DNA of 64,000 bases from CAYQJS01 sp964417895 (GCA_964417895.1 CAYQJS010000007.1:71854-135853), one strand, 5' to 3'; positions 16,275 to 25,143 are shown, counted from the first letter of the stretch. A program made the numbers and translations. Notes: generated from the sequence alone by a model not told the origin.

Positions 16275-17189
16275 ATGTCCACACTCATTAGTCGATTGGT
16301 TGCGGATAGTGAAGCCCTGTTCGGTCCCCTGTCGATCGCAGCTCAGGCTCGAATCTATGCACTGCGGCTGCTCGTGCTGGTGGCCGCGTTCGCAATAACT
16401 TTCGGCTTTGAAGCTGTGGTATGGGTCGGCTATGAGATCGTTCTTGCCGCCAATCGTTCAGTGACCTTGGCACCGGTGGACCTCAGTGCCATCGCTGGGT
16501 CTTTCGATTGGCGGGTCCTCCCCTTCGCCCTGTGCGCGGCCGTCGTTGCTAGTTCCTTAGCACTCATCTACGCACATTATCATTTCTACCCGTACCGCTT
16601 CGATGTCTTTCGCGTGAAGGCAATGTATCTTTTCGCCCTGGTTCAAGGTGGGTACGCTGTCGCGGTTTACCTCGGCACGGCGGCCGCCGTGTTGCGGCCT
16701 GACTTCGGTGCTCACCTCCTTGGTGCAGTTGGCGCTGGCTTCTCCACGTGGACGCTGTACCTTGCGACCGGTACGCCGCAGGCTCCCGAGCTTGACTATC
16801 GGTGGGGCACGGCGGGTTCTCGCGAGCGGTCATCCGAAGGGCAGAGGGCACTCGAGCAAGTTTCACTGATTCTTGGCGGATTCTGTTTCCGCGCGGCGGA
16901 AGATCAGATTCGAGACGGTGCTCACGAGGCGATAAGGCTGCTGGTCGACAACTACACCAAACTGCCCCTCCCGCGCCTGGCGGAGATCGTGAGCAACTAC
17001 ATCGACACGGAGCCGACGATAGGAGACGGAGAGCGGACTGAAATCAAGAGGAGGGTGGAGCTCCTGCTGAACGACATTGACAATGCTGGCGTAACGCACT
17101 ACGCAGCTATGGGACGCGCAGTTATTCGGGTGAGGGGTACCAGCATGCTCCTCGCAGTACTCGAGGATCATGGGGTTCGCCGGCCGTAG
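16275..17189 (+). CDS. Uncharacterised membrane protein with C-terminal helical domain, full-length paralogue
   Basis: 304 residues. Four hydrophobic segments are visible: 'LRLLVLVAAFAITFGFEAVV' (about 30-60), 'VLPFALCAAVVASSLALIYA', 'YLFALVQGGYAVAVYLGTAA' and 'LLGAVGAGFSTWTLYLATG'. A cytoplasmic domain of about 135 residues follows, with 'AAEDQIRDGAHEAIRLLVDN' and 'LPRLAEIVSNYIDTEPTIGD'. It is roughly 80-85% identical by eye to the shorter copy at 14796 over the shared region. The function is unknown; a membrane effector in an accessory module is one possibility. Confidence 0.7.
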   Translation: MSTLISRLVADSEALFGPLSIAAQARIYALRLLVLVAAFAITFGFEAVVWVGYEIVLAANRSVTLAPVDLSAIAGSFDWRVLPFALCAAVVASSLALIYAHYHFYPYRFDVFRVKAMYLFALVQGGYAVAVYLGTAAAVLRPDFGAHLLGAVGAGFSTWTLYLATGTPQAPELDYRWGTAGSRERSSEGQRALEQVSLILGGFCFRAAEDQIRDGAHEAIRLLVDNYTKLPLPRLAEIVSNYIDTEPTIGDGERTEIKRRVELLLNDIDNAGVTHYAAMGRAVIRVRGTSMLLAVLEDHGVRRP

Positions 17190-17460
17190 GCACCCTCATC
17201 GCCGCCGCCACGTGCGCGCACAACCCGGTACCCATCCCGCCAAGACCGCCGCAGGTGACCGGTGGGTGGCCAAGCGGATCATTTCCAACCCGGATGCCAT
17301 CTCTCGGCGGCAGTAGTGCCAAGCACACGTCGCGATTCTGCCTTGAGGAGACCGCGTCATCCCATATCCGCGACCAACCTTGGCGAGGATCCTCAAGCAC
17401 GTTGTCATCAAGAGGTTGCGTGTACCTCGCGGAGCGGATGCCAGCGGGAGGACCAGTCCA

Positions 17461-17819
17461 TTGATCGTCGACTCCCACGTCCACCCGCTGGCTGACGATC
17501 CTGAGCGCTACCCCCGCTCCCGGCCGGGGACAGGGGCCGGATTGGTACACCAACACGGATCTCGCCGCCGGAGGAGTGCCTTGCGCAGATGGCTCTGAGC
17601 GGGGTGGACCAGATGGTCCTGGTGAACTCCTTCAGCGCCTATGAGCACTACAACCAATACTGCGCCGACGCCGCTGCCGCCACCCTGATCGCTTCGCTGT
17701 TGTCTCCCGGATCGACCGGCTGGCACCCGGGGCCACCCGACACGCTGAGCTCCTGGGTCGATGGCCGAGGGATGCGGAGCGTGAGAATCGGGACCGCCGA
17801 CTGTGGGTCGGGACGGTAG
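17461..17819 (+). pseudogene. Remnant of a second amidohydrolase gene
   Basis: TTG 17461 opens 'LIVDSHVHPLADDPERYP', then the frame breaks and resumes as 'MALSGVDQMVLVNSFSAYEH' and 'SSWVDGRGMRSVRIGTAD' in another frame. This matches the amidohydrolase at 23274-24097 piece by piece, including the CCATTGATCGTCGAC start context. It lacks the downstream two thirds and has at least one frameshift, so it is dead. Confidence 0.75.
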
Positions 17820-17994
17820 AGGCAAATGGGAATCAGCCTCTTCGAGGTGCAATGGATCGCCGCCATCATCCGTGCATGTGGTGCTTGCCGTCGCGGCGCC
17901 CTCTGTTGTCCTGCGAGGCGGCGATCATGAACAACCGTGGGGACGATGGTCACGCTGTCCGGTCCCACGGCGGTGGCCACGCGCTGGCGGCCGA
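17820..17994. other. Spacer between two gene remnants
   Basis: 175 bases joining the amidohydrolase remnant to the cupin remnant. A 34-codon frame from ATG 17826 has no site or motif. Nothing else is seen. Confidence 0.4.
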
Positions 17995-18142
17995 TTCGTT
18001 ACCCCCTTCTCGCCCCCGCATACTGAGCCATCCGGCTCTCGATGCCATCCTCCGCCAGTTCCTGCTCGTACAACATCCTGATGCGCGGGTCTTCGTTCTT
18101 GTATTCGACCGCGTGGCCGCCCTCCTCCTCGTTTTGGTCCGT
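17995..18142 (-). pseudogene. 3' end of a second bicupin gene (direct repeat of 19876-20024)
   Basis: On the minus strand the segment reads 'GGHAVEYKNEDPRIRMLYEQ' then 'ELAEDGIESRMAQY' and ends at a TAA, matching the last 42 residues of the cupin at 19880 with mostly conservative changes. The remainder of the gene is absent. With the intact copy it forms a direct repeat of about 145 bp on either side of the reverse transcriptase gene. Confidence 0.75.
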
Positions 18143-18243
18143 GTGTGGATAATCGAGCCTTGCCCGGTCATCAGCTCGGATTCAGCAGAGAGTGCATGAC
18201 CAAGCAAGCTGTCGCCTGAGCCTAAGTCATTCGACCAATCCGC

Positions 18244-19803
18244 CTAATGGGCCGCCAACAGGGCTTTCACCGCCTTCGCGATCAAGGCGTTCGTTTTGGA
18301 CCTCTCACCCCAAGTACCCAAGCAAGCATTTCTTTCGGCAGAGGGGAAGTACTGAGCAGCGAATACCATCGCCGCGCGCACGTACTCAGACGGCTCGTCT
18401 TGGTAGTGGTTACGTAGCAGCTCCCGTTGTGGCGCTGTTCCGTGCTTGCCTACCAAAACTGCGCACACTGCGCGCACTGCCTCTGAGTGTCTGAACTCCC
18501 GGAGCCAGCGCACCGCATGCGACGCTTGAACCTGCCCAGGATTCAAGGTGTTGAGCGCCATGGCTGGCCAAAGCAGGAGCCAATCGCAGAGCAGGGTCGG
18601 CTCACGGAGGGCCTGCTGAAGATAGCCGACGATCTCGGGCCGCTTGGGGGCGAGAGAAGCCAGGTAGTGGCAGTAGGTTCGCGCCATGTGTGGCCTTTGT
18701 GGCATCCGGAGAAGGGCGTCGTCCAGTGCAACGTCCAGCCGCAAAGCTGAGAAGATCGGAAGGCAAAATTGGTCCACCTTGTCAATTACGACTTGCTCGC
18801 TGATGCTGTTACGCTGGTCGTAGAGGCGCAGGATCGCTTCGGTCTCAATGTCTGGGACCTCGCCCGGCGTCAGTTCCATCAGCCACCCGTAACCGGCCTC
18901 CTCGAGATCGGAAGCGCTGACTTCGCTCCGTGCCTCCTCGAACATGCGGTCAATATCGGTCTCTTCTCGGAGAGCCTCATCGGCCCCAACAATGCGCGAC
19001 TTTCGCTCATTCAGGTTAAGCCCAATCTTCCGCAGGTAGGCACATAGGTCGACTCGCGACTCGAAGGCCGACTTCAGGTTCGAAAAGAAGAGATAGAGAT
19101 CGTCGACGAAGCGCACGGAGGGAATTCCGCGTATCTCGCAGTCGGCATCTAGCCCTGAGAGATAGAAATTGCCAAGGAGGTCCGATGGGTACATTCCCTG
19201 AAGAATCCCGTGCGAGTTCTTATTGGTCCAGGCGAGCAGAAGCTTTTCCAAGAGGTTGACGTACTCATGACCGCAGCCTGCCGAAAGGAGGAGGTTGATG
19301 AGGTTGTGCTGGTAGATCCGTTCGAAATAATTGCTGACATCCGCCTTGATTACGTGGCTCACGGGCGCGGTGCAGATCTCCGCTATTCGAAGCTTCATCT
19401 TGGAGAAGCAATGGCTGGCCGGTTCGAACATTTCGCCGGCCGACAGAGGATCATCGCGGAGCACGTTGCTAAACACGCGGGAGCGGTCTAGCTGAGCTTC
19501 GATAGGAGGGGCAAGGAGATCGGCTATTGCCTGGTAGAGGACGCGATCCGCGGGCGTAAGGATGGTCCCCGGGCGCGTGAGGCCGCCAAGCTTGAGCACC
19601 TCGATGGTGATCGGCATCCCAGGGGAAAAGGACCCGTTGGCGAGCTCAGTTCGAAGGAATTCGACAAGGCCGCCACTGGCATACTGGTAGATGGAGGCAA
19701 AGTGGGGTGCGGGAATGAAGTCAGACCCACTGTCAGACTGAACACGCGCCAATGCACGCTCGAAATCGAGGGCGTCCAGCGCTTTGGAATCGAGACCCAC
19801 CAT
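18244..19803 (-). CDS. Reverse transcriptase of unknown group (defence-type RT) with helical C-terminal domain
   Basis: 519 residues from ATG 19803 (GGAAGAT upstream). RT motifs in order: 'ILTPADRVLYQAIADLL' (81-97, motif 0/1), motif A 'HVIKADVSNYFERI' with Asp155, motif B' 'GILQGMYPSDLLGNFYL' (199-215), motif C 'RFVDDLYLFF' with the Asp234-Asp235 pair, and motif D 'LRKIGLNLNERKSRI' (257-271). Residues 290-519 have no maturase, nuclease or integrase motif but are all helical with repeat-like LAxxxP patterns, as in Abi-type and UG/DRT reverse transcriptases. No retron-type partner or intron ends are seen. A likely phage-defence role is inferred from this family. Confidence 0.85.
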   Translation of the reverse strand: MVGLDSKALDALDFERALARVQSDSGSDFIPAPHFASIYQYASGGLVEFLRTELANGSFSPGMPITIEVLKLGGLTRPGTILTPADRVLYQAIADLLAPPIEAQLDRSRVFSNVLRDDPLSAGEMFEPASHCFSKMKLRIAEICTAPVSHVIKADVSNYFERIYQHNLINLLLSAGCGHEYVNLLEKLLLAWTNKNSHGILQGMYPSDLLGNFYLSGLDADCEIRGIPSVRFVDDLYLFFSNLKSAFESRVDLCAYLRKIGLNLNERKSRIVGADEALREETDIDRMFEEARSEVSASDLEEAGYGWLMELTPGEVPDIETEAILRLYDQRNSISEQVVIDKVDQFCLPIFSALRLDVALDDALLRMPQRPHMARTYCHYLASLAPKRPEIVGYLQQALREPTLLCDWLLLWPAMALNTLNPGQVQASHAVRWLREFRHSEAVRAVCAVLVGKHGTAPQRELLRNHYQDEPSEYVRAAMVFAAQYFPSAERNACLGTWGERSKTNALIAKAVKALLAAH

Positions 19804-19879
19804 ACCCTATCTTCCGGCCCCTACCCCTTCTGATGTGGTTCACGGGTTCGCAAACGGCAGCGTCAGCTGGGCCGCTTCG

Positions 19880-20983
19880 TTACCCCCTTCTCGCCCCGAC
19901 GTACTGAGCCATCCGGCTCTCGATGCCCTCCTCCGCCAGCTCCTGGTCGTACAGCATCCTGATGCGCGGATCTTCGTTCTCGTATTCGACCTGGTGGCCG
20001 CCCTCATCTTCGCCCTTGTCCATGCCCTCGTAGCTCACTTTCTTGCTCTCCAGCACGGGATAGCGCACGCCGCCGAAGCCGAGCGCCAGGTAGCGCGAGG
20101 GCTGGTTCGCCGTGTTGAAATGCTGGTGGTAATGGTCATCGGGCGGCGCGTAGAGCGTGCCGGGCTTCCAGTTGATCCTGACACTCGACGTTGGGTCCTG
20201 CCCGTCGAGCCACAGCAGGCTATAGCCTCTGCCCGTCACGCAAAAGATGTGGGCGCCGGCCGCGTGGCGGTGCGCCTTCTTGTACGTCCCGACCCCGAAC
20301 TCGGAGATGTGGGAGTGCATCGCCGCGTCGGATAGCACGAACTGGATGCTGGTCCCGCTCGCCCCGCGCTCCTTCCAGTCCTGGAGTTTGAAGCTCGTCA
20401 GATCCGCCACGAAGTTCGTCTCCCACTGGTGACGGCCGGGCTTCACCAGGCGCAGCTCGCCCTCGCCGCGGAAGTAGCGCTCTTCGCCGATCCGGTCCGG
20501 GAAGACGCACGGGTTGTCGTAGATGAAGTCGAGACTGTGGAACAGGTTCAGAATGATCGGCAGATTCGTGACCGCCCCGAACCTCACGGGCTCCGACCCG
20601 GTCAGATTGAAGTGCTGGTGCCGGGCGTTCAGGGGGATGGCGAACAGGCTCCCCGGTCCCCATTCGACCGTGTGCTGTGCGCCCCCGGGCAGCTCGATGA
20701 GCGTTGCGCCGCGCCCCTGGAGGACGTGGATCACCTCGTCGTGCAGGTGCTTCTCGGGCTCGAGCTTGCCGCCCGGCGGGATCTCCGCCACGTAGCAGCT
20801 CAGGTACTCGCCGCGTCCCGCCAGGTGGACGTACGCGCCGCGCCCACCCATCCGCTCCCACGGCTCGAGCGGCATCGTGAGACAGTCGACCGCGAAGCCC
20901 TCGACCACCGGTATGTTCTCGGTCTCCAGAAACTCGAGGTATGAGTCGCGCAGATAGAACTGGCTTGCTAGCTCGTCGCCCAT
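19880..20983 (-). CDS. Bicupin protein
   Basis: 367 residues, ATG 20983 with TTGGAGGG upstream. Cupin 1 (about 50-150) shows 'EKHLHDEVIHVLQGRGATL' and 'IPLNARHQHFNLTG'; cupin 2 (about 215-315) shows 'YKKAHRHAAGAHIFCVTGRG' and 'APPDDHYHQHFNTANQP'. Both barrels keep His clusters for a metal. The layout is like gentisate-dioxygenase-type and related bicupins, but no ring-cleavage substrate can be assigned. A truncated paralogue lies at 17995. The binding lipoprotein gene is divergent from it. Confidence 0.8.
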   Translation of the reverse strand: MGDELASQFYLRDSYLEFLETENIPVVEGFAVDCLTMPLEPWERMGGRGAYVHLAGRGEYLSCYVAEIPPGGKLEPEKHLHDEVIHVLQGRGATLIELPGGAQHTVEWGPGSLFAIPLNARHQHFNLTGSEPVRFGAVTNLPIILNLFHSLDFIYDNPCVFPDRIGEERYFRGEGELRLVKPGRHQWETNFVADLTSFKLQDWKERGASGTSIQFVLSDAAMHSHISEFGVGTYKKAHRHAAGAHIFCVTGRGYSLLWLDGQDPTSSVRINWKPGTLYAPPDDHYHQHFNTANQPSRYLALGFGGVRYPVLESKKVSYEGMDKGEDEGGHQVEYENEDPRIRMLYDQELAEEGIESRMAQYVGARRG

Positions 20984-21087
20984 GGTTTTCCCTCCAAGCG
21001 GTTGTATGCAACTGCGCTGTCGCCAACCATGTGATGGCTGGGGTAGGGGTCAGGCATGCCTGACCCGCGTACCCTCGACGTGGGGCG

Positions 21088-21150
21088 CCCTCACCCGGCT
21101 TGCCCGCTTCCGCGGCTGCGCCGGCCTCTCCCAGAAGGAGAGGCGAGGTG
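21088..21150. repeat. Family A palindromic repeat
   Basis: GCCCTCACCCGGCTTGCCCG, then CTTCCGCGGCTGCGCCGGCC and CTCTCCCAGAAGGAGAG: the same arrangement as 4462-4568 but half as long. It precedes the promoter region of the binding lipoprotein gene. Confidence 0.6.
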
Positions 21151-21248
21151 CTGGCATTCTATCAGCGTCCAGCGCGAGACGCCGCGGAGTGAAGTACACT
21201 GGCGACAAAGCCTTGGCGCAGCCTCATCCATCGAAGGGAGCTGAGTCC

Positions 21249-22985
21249 ATGCGAGCAAACTGGGATCGCAGAACAATCGGCGCGGTCGTGATCGGATTAG
21301 CCCTGGTTGCCAGCGGGTGTGCGCAGCCGCCCGCGGGGCCGGCGGCCGGCCCGTCGGCGTCGCAGGACCAGTCACAGCCGGCGGCGGGCCCGCCCAAGAC
21401 GCTGGTCGTCGGGCAGGGCTTCGAGATCGGCGGGCTCAACCGCGTCGGCCGCAATGACGCCGAGATCGGCCACGTGATCAACGCTGGGCTCGTGACGCGC
21501 GACACCGAGAAATACCAGGTGCTGCCCTGGATGGCTGAGGCGCTGCCATCGCTCGACAACGGCACCTGGGTTGTGAACGCTAACGGCACGATGGTCACAA
21601 CCTGGAAAGTACGGCCCAACATCAAGTGGCACGACGGCACGCTATTCAGCACCAAGGACTTCACCTTCGGGTGGCAGATCTTCCTGGACCCGAAGGCTGA
21701 GGTGGACTCCCGCGGCTTCGCGGACCTTATCGAACGCATCGAGACGCCGGACGACCGCACGCTCGTCGTGCAATGGAAGTCGCGTCTCTACCTGGGCAAC
21801 CAGCTGTTCTTCACCTACCTGATGCCCCTGCCCAGCCACATCCTGGGTGAGGTCCACCGCAGTGGCGACTACGAGGCGCTGAACAACCATCTCTACTGGA
21901 GCACCGGCATCATCCACCTGGGGCCGTATCGGGTGACCGAGTTCGTGCGCGGCAGCCACGTCGACTTGCAGGCGTTTGACGACTATTTCCTGGGCCGGCC
22001 GAAGATCGACCGCATCATCTGGCGCATCATCACCGACAGCAATACCCTCCTGGCGAACGTCCTCTCCAACGACGTCGACGTCACCACCCGCGCCGCCCTG
22101 ACCCTCGATACCGGTGTGATCGCCGAGCAGCAGTGGGCCTCGCGCGGTGAGGGCACGGTGAGATACTCGCCGACCAGCTGGACCTGGTTGAACCCGGGCG
22201 CGTACAGCCCCATCTTCGGCTGGGAGGCGCCGAACCAGAACCTCGTGCGCCAGGCGCTGGCGCACGCCATCAACCGCGCAGAGATCGCGGAGACCATCGG
22301 GCTAGGGAAGGAGCCGGCGCTCGACTTCCCGCTCAGCCCGAGCCGCCCGCAGTACCGAACGGCGGACGCGGCGGTCAAGAAGTACCCCTTCGACGCGCGG
22401 CGCGCCGAGCAGCTCCTCGGGCAGGCGGGCTGGCGCAAAGGCGCGGACGGCGTGCTGGTCAATGAGCGTGGCGAGCGGTTCGCCGTGGAGTTCCGCACCT
22501 CTACCCGTGCCGACCAGCAGCAGGTGCAGGTCTCAATTGCCGACTACCTCAAGCAGGTGGGGGTTGAGAGTCAGCTGGTCAATATGCCGGATCGCCAGGC
22601 GAGCAGCGTGGAGTTCCGCAACCGTTGGCCGGGCCTCTACCTGGCGTCACACAACATCCAGGTGGAGGACTGGAAGGACCGTTTCCACTCGATGTTCCTG
22701 CCGACCGAGGCGAATAACTGGCTGGGAAACAACGTCGCCGGCTGGCGGAATCCGGCCAAGGACCGGTTGCTCGACCAGCTCTTCGACGAGCTGCAGCCGC
22801 AACGCCAGGACCAGATCATGGTCGAATACCTGAAGCTCTTCGCGGAGGAGTTGCCCCATCTGCCGCTCAAGTTCAACACCGAGGTGACAAGCTTCCGCAG
22901 CAACATCAAGAATGTAGGGGTGCGCATCGAGAGCGGCGGCGAGAATGCCCGCACCTGGAACGTCCACCTGTGGGAGAAGAACTAG
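21249..22985 (+). CDS. Peptide/oligopeptide-type ABC transporter substrate-binding lipoprotein (SBP family 5)
   Basis: 578 residues from ATG 21249 with GAAGGGAG upstream; the longer frame from 20982 is repeat sequence. Residues 1-22 form a lipoprotein signal ending in the lipobox 'LVASGC'. 'TWKVRPNIKWHDGTLFSTKD' followed by 'FTFGW' is the family-5 signature, with 'STGIIHLGPYRVTEFVRGSH' and 'NQNLVRQALAHAINRAEIAE' in later domains. It should be anchored outside the membrane and feed oligopeptides or similar solutes to a permease; none is encoded nearby. Confidence 0.88.
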   Translation: MRANWDRRTIGAVVIGLALVASGCAQPPAGPAAGPSASQDQSQPAAGPPKTLVVGQGFEIGGLNRVGRNDAEIGHVINAGLVTRDTEKYQVLPWMAEALPSLDNGTWVVNANGTMVTTWKVRPNIKWHDGTLFSTKDFTFGWQIFLDPKAEVDSRGFADLIERIETPDDRTLVVQWKSRLYLGNQLFFTYLMPLPSHILGEVHRSGDYEALNNHLYWSTGIIHLGPYRVTEFVRGSHVDLQAFDDYFLGRPKIDRIIWRIITDSNTLLANVLSNDVDVTTRAALTLDTGVIAEQQWASRGEGTVRYSPTSWTWLNPGAYSPIFGWEAPNQNLVRQALAHAINRAEIAETIGLGKEPALDFPLSPSRPQYRTADAAVKKYPFDARRAEQLLGQAGWRKGADGVLVNERGERFAVEFRTSTRADQQQVQVSIADYLKQVGVESQLVNMPDRQASSVEFRNRWPGLYLASHNIQVEDWKDRFHSMFLPTEANNWLGNNVAGWRNPAKDRLLDQLFDELQPQRQDQIMVEYLKLFAEELPHLPLKFNTEVTSFRSNIKNVGVRIESGGENARTWNVHLWEKN

Positions 22986-23273
22986 CGCGCCGCCGCGCAG
23001 CTTCGGGACTGCTGGGTCGCCGGGTACGTCACCCTCTCCCTCACCCTCCCCCGTCGAGGGGGAGGGAAGAACCCCCCTCCCCGTCGAGGGGAGTGAGAAA
23101 ACCCCTTCTCCGTCGAGGGGAGTGAGAAAACCCCTTCTCCGTCGAGGGGAGTGAGAAGACCTTGCGGGGGAGGGTTGGGGAGGGGGGTGACGCCCCGTGT
23201 GACTCTCCTCCCTCCCCCCTTGCGGGGGAGGGTTGGGGAGGGGGGTGACGCCGCGTGAGCCAACGATTCGGGT
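22986..23273. repeat. Tandem arrays of family A repeat units
   Basis: Three direct units of 29-30 bp (about 23070-23158) share CCCCTTCTCCGTCGAGGGG and AGTGAGAA. They are preceded by CCTCACCCTCCCCCGTCGAG GGGG and followed by two copies of GCGGGGGAGGGTTGGGGAGG GGGGTGACGCC (about 23164 and 23223). There are no spacers, so this is not a CRISPR array. It separates convergent genes. Confidence 0.7.
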
Positions 23274-24097
23274 TCAGGACACCAGCGTCGGGTAGAGCCT
23301 GCGGGCCGTGCCGGCGAGTACCTGCTCCCGATCCGCCGGGGATAGGAACGCCACGGCCTCCTGGGCCAGCTCCACCAGCTCTTTGTACGGAGCTGCCGGG
23401 CTCCCCGTGCTGTGCGGGAAGTCCGATCCCCACATCAGCCGTCTCGGCCCGAACCGATCGACCAGGGCCTCGACGAACGCTCTGGGTGTCGACCGGCCTT
23501 GGCCCGCCTCACGAATGTTGAGCGTGGAGAATTTGAAGTTGAGGTTCGGGCAGTCGGCCAGCGCGAAGAACTCCGCCGCCTCCGCATAGGGCGGCCCGCC
23601 CTCGACGGGCGGGTGGGTCAGGTGGTCCAGGATGAGCTGCACGTCGGGTAACCGCTCCGCTAGCTGGCGAACCTGGATCAGCTCGCCTCGGGACACCTGG
23701 ATCGCAACGGGGATGCCCAGTTGTCGCGCGCGCTCGCAGGTCGGGTAGGCTCGCGGGTCGGCGGTCCCGATTCTTACGCCCCGCATCCCTCGGCCCTCCA
23801 CCCAGGAGCTGAGGGTGTCGGGGGCGCCCCACGCCGCGGGTCGATCCGGCAGACGCCGACGAAGCGATCGGGGTGCCTCGCGGCGGCGTCGGCGCAGTAG
23901 CTGTTGTCGTACTCATAGGCGGTGAAGGAGCTGACCAGGACCATCTGGTCCACCTCGGCCAGGGCCATCTGTTCGAGGCAGTCCTCCGCGGTCAGGCGCG
24001 TTGTGGTGGACCAGTCCGGCTCCGCCCCCCGGGCCAGGGCGAACGGGTAGCGCTCGGGATCCGCCGCCAATGGGTGGACGTGGGTGTCGACGATCAA
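23274..24097 (-). pseudogene. Amidohydrolase (TIM-barrel metal-dependent hydrolase), single frameshift
   Basis: TTG 24097 opens 'LIVDTHVHPLAADPERYP' with the metal-binding HxH, then 'DQMVLVSSFTAYEYDNSY' and 'RHPDRFVGVCRIDPR'. About 23846 the frame shifts by one base and continues as 'SSWVEGRGMRGVRIGTAD' through 'DVQLILDHLTHPP' and 'RLMWGSDFPHSTG' (the last Asp of the family) to the stop. Without the shift it would be a complete amidohydrolase of about 274 residues (amidohydro-rel 2 type). A missing base in GGCGTGGGG may be real or a sequencing slip. Confidence 0.75.
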
Positions 24098-24105
24098 TGG
24101 ACGAG

Positions 24106-25143
24106 TTAGTACCGCACGACGAAGATATGGTCGCGCCCGCGCTGTGCGCCCCAGACCTCGCCCGGAATGCCTCCCAGCTGCGCGACGTTGGACGGTTTCG
24201 AGATGTCGATGGTCGTGAACGTTGCCGTATCTGGGTCGAAACGGACCACCGTGTCTTGTCCCGTGTCGCTGAGCCACACCTTATCGCTATGGTCGACGTA
24301 GACTGCGTAGGCTCGTGCGTTGTCGCCGGGCAGGCGCCACTCCGCCCATTGGCCCGTCGACGGGTCGTAGACACCCACTTGCCTCGCGTTGTACTCGGCA
24401 ATCCATAGCCGGCCACGAGAGTCGGGCCAGACCCGCCGCACTCCCGCGTTGGGAGTTGGCGGGTCCAGTTCCGTCACGCCGCCGAAATCGTCGTCGATCC
24501 TGCCGAGATAGCTGCCAGCCAGTGACGCGAAGTAGACCGTGCCGTCGGGCGCTGTGGCGATTCCATAGGGGCCGGGGCCCCTGGGCGCATTGAACTGCTC
24601 CACCACGCCAACCGCGGGGTCGAGCCGACCAAAGTAGCCGGCCTGCCCGGTGAACCAGAGCACGCCGCGATGGTCGAAGGTAGGCGTATTCAGGTTAGCC
24701 CGCGGGCCGGGCAGCGGATAGACGGCCACCTCGAGCGTTGTCCTGTCAACCCGGACGATGGCATTGAGTCCGCCGTCGGTCACCCACATCCCGTCGTCGG
24801 GGCCCATGATGATCCCGTGAGGCGCCGAGTTAGGCGCGATTGGCACGACCAACACTTCACCGGTGGTGGAATCGATGCGTCCCACTGTCCCAGCTCGCTG
24901 CCCTGCGTACCACGCGTAGCCGAAGCCATCTGGCACCGCGTCGTGTGGAGAGGTGCCCGCAGGCGTCGGGTACTCCTGGAGGACTAGGCGCGGGGCCGGC
25001 GCTTGCTGCCCAAGCGTCGGCGGTGGAGCGGAGAGCAAGAGCAGCAGCGTCAGGCAGGCGATTTGCCAGGCCCTTCGTCCCCACCCGAACGATGTCCGCG
25101 GAGGTGTGACTGTTCGCGAGATGGCCGATTTGAAGAGAAGCAT
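24106..25143 (-). CDS. Exported virginiamycin-B-lyase-like beta-propeller protein
   Basis: 345 residues from ATG 25143; the longer frame runs back through a poly-C tract and is not credible. Residues 1-45 are a signal peptide ('WQIACLTLLLLLSAPPPTLG'). Repeats of the type 'PHGIIMGPDDGMWVTDGGLN', 'GPYGIATAPDGTVYFASLAG' and 'VRRVWPDSRGRLWIAEYNAR' recur about every 42-45 residues, giving a six- or seven-bladed Vgb/streptogramin-lyase-like propeller. Despite the fold, export makes antibiotic lyase activity doubtful; binding or lactonase roles are possible. Confidence 0.8.
   Translation of the reverse strand: MLLFKSAISRTVTPPRTSFGWGRRAWQIACLTLLLLLSAPPPTLGQQAPAPRLVLQEYPTPAGTSPHDAVPDGFGYAWYAGQRAGTVGRIDSTTGEVLVVPIAPNSAPHGIIMGPDDGMWVTDGGLNAIVRVDRTTLEVAVYPLPGPRANLNTPTFDHRGVLWFTGQAGYFGRLDPAVGVVEQFNAPRGPGPYGIATAPDGTVYFASLAGSYLGRIDDDFGGVTELDPPTPNAGVRRVWPDSRGRLWIAEYNARQVGVYDPSTGQWAEWRLPGDNARAYAVYVDHSDKVWLSDTGQDTVVRFDPDTATFTTIDISKPSNVAQLGGIPGEVWGAQRGRDHIFVVRY

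Noticed and set aside
18244..19803. Retron or group II intron explanation for the reverse transcriptase
   Set aside because: No maturase/X or HNH domain, no intron end structures, and no msr-msd-like RNA plus effector gene was seen around it.
23070..23158. Three direct 29-30 bp units resembling a short CRISPR array
   Set aside because: Units are contiguous without spacers, GC-rich and part of a dispersed repeat family; no cas genes.
24106..25143. Streptogramin resistance function for the Vgb-like protein
   Set aside because: It has a signal peptide, and many propellers with this repeat are not lyases; no support for an antibiotic role.
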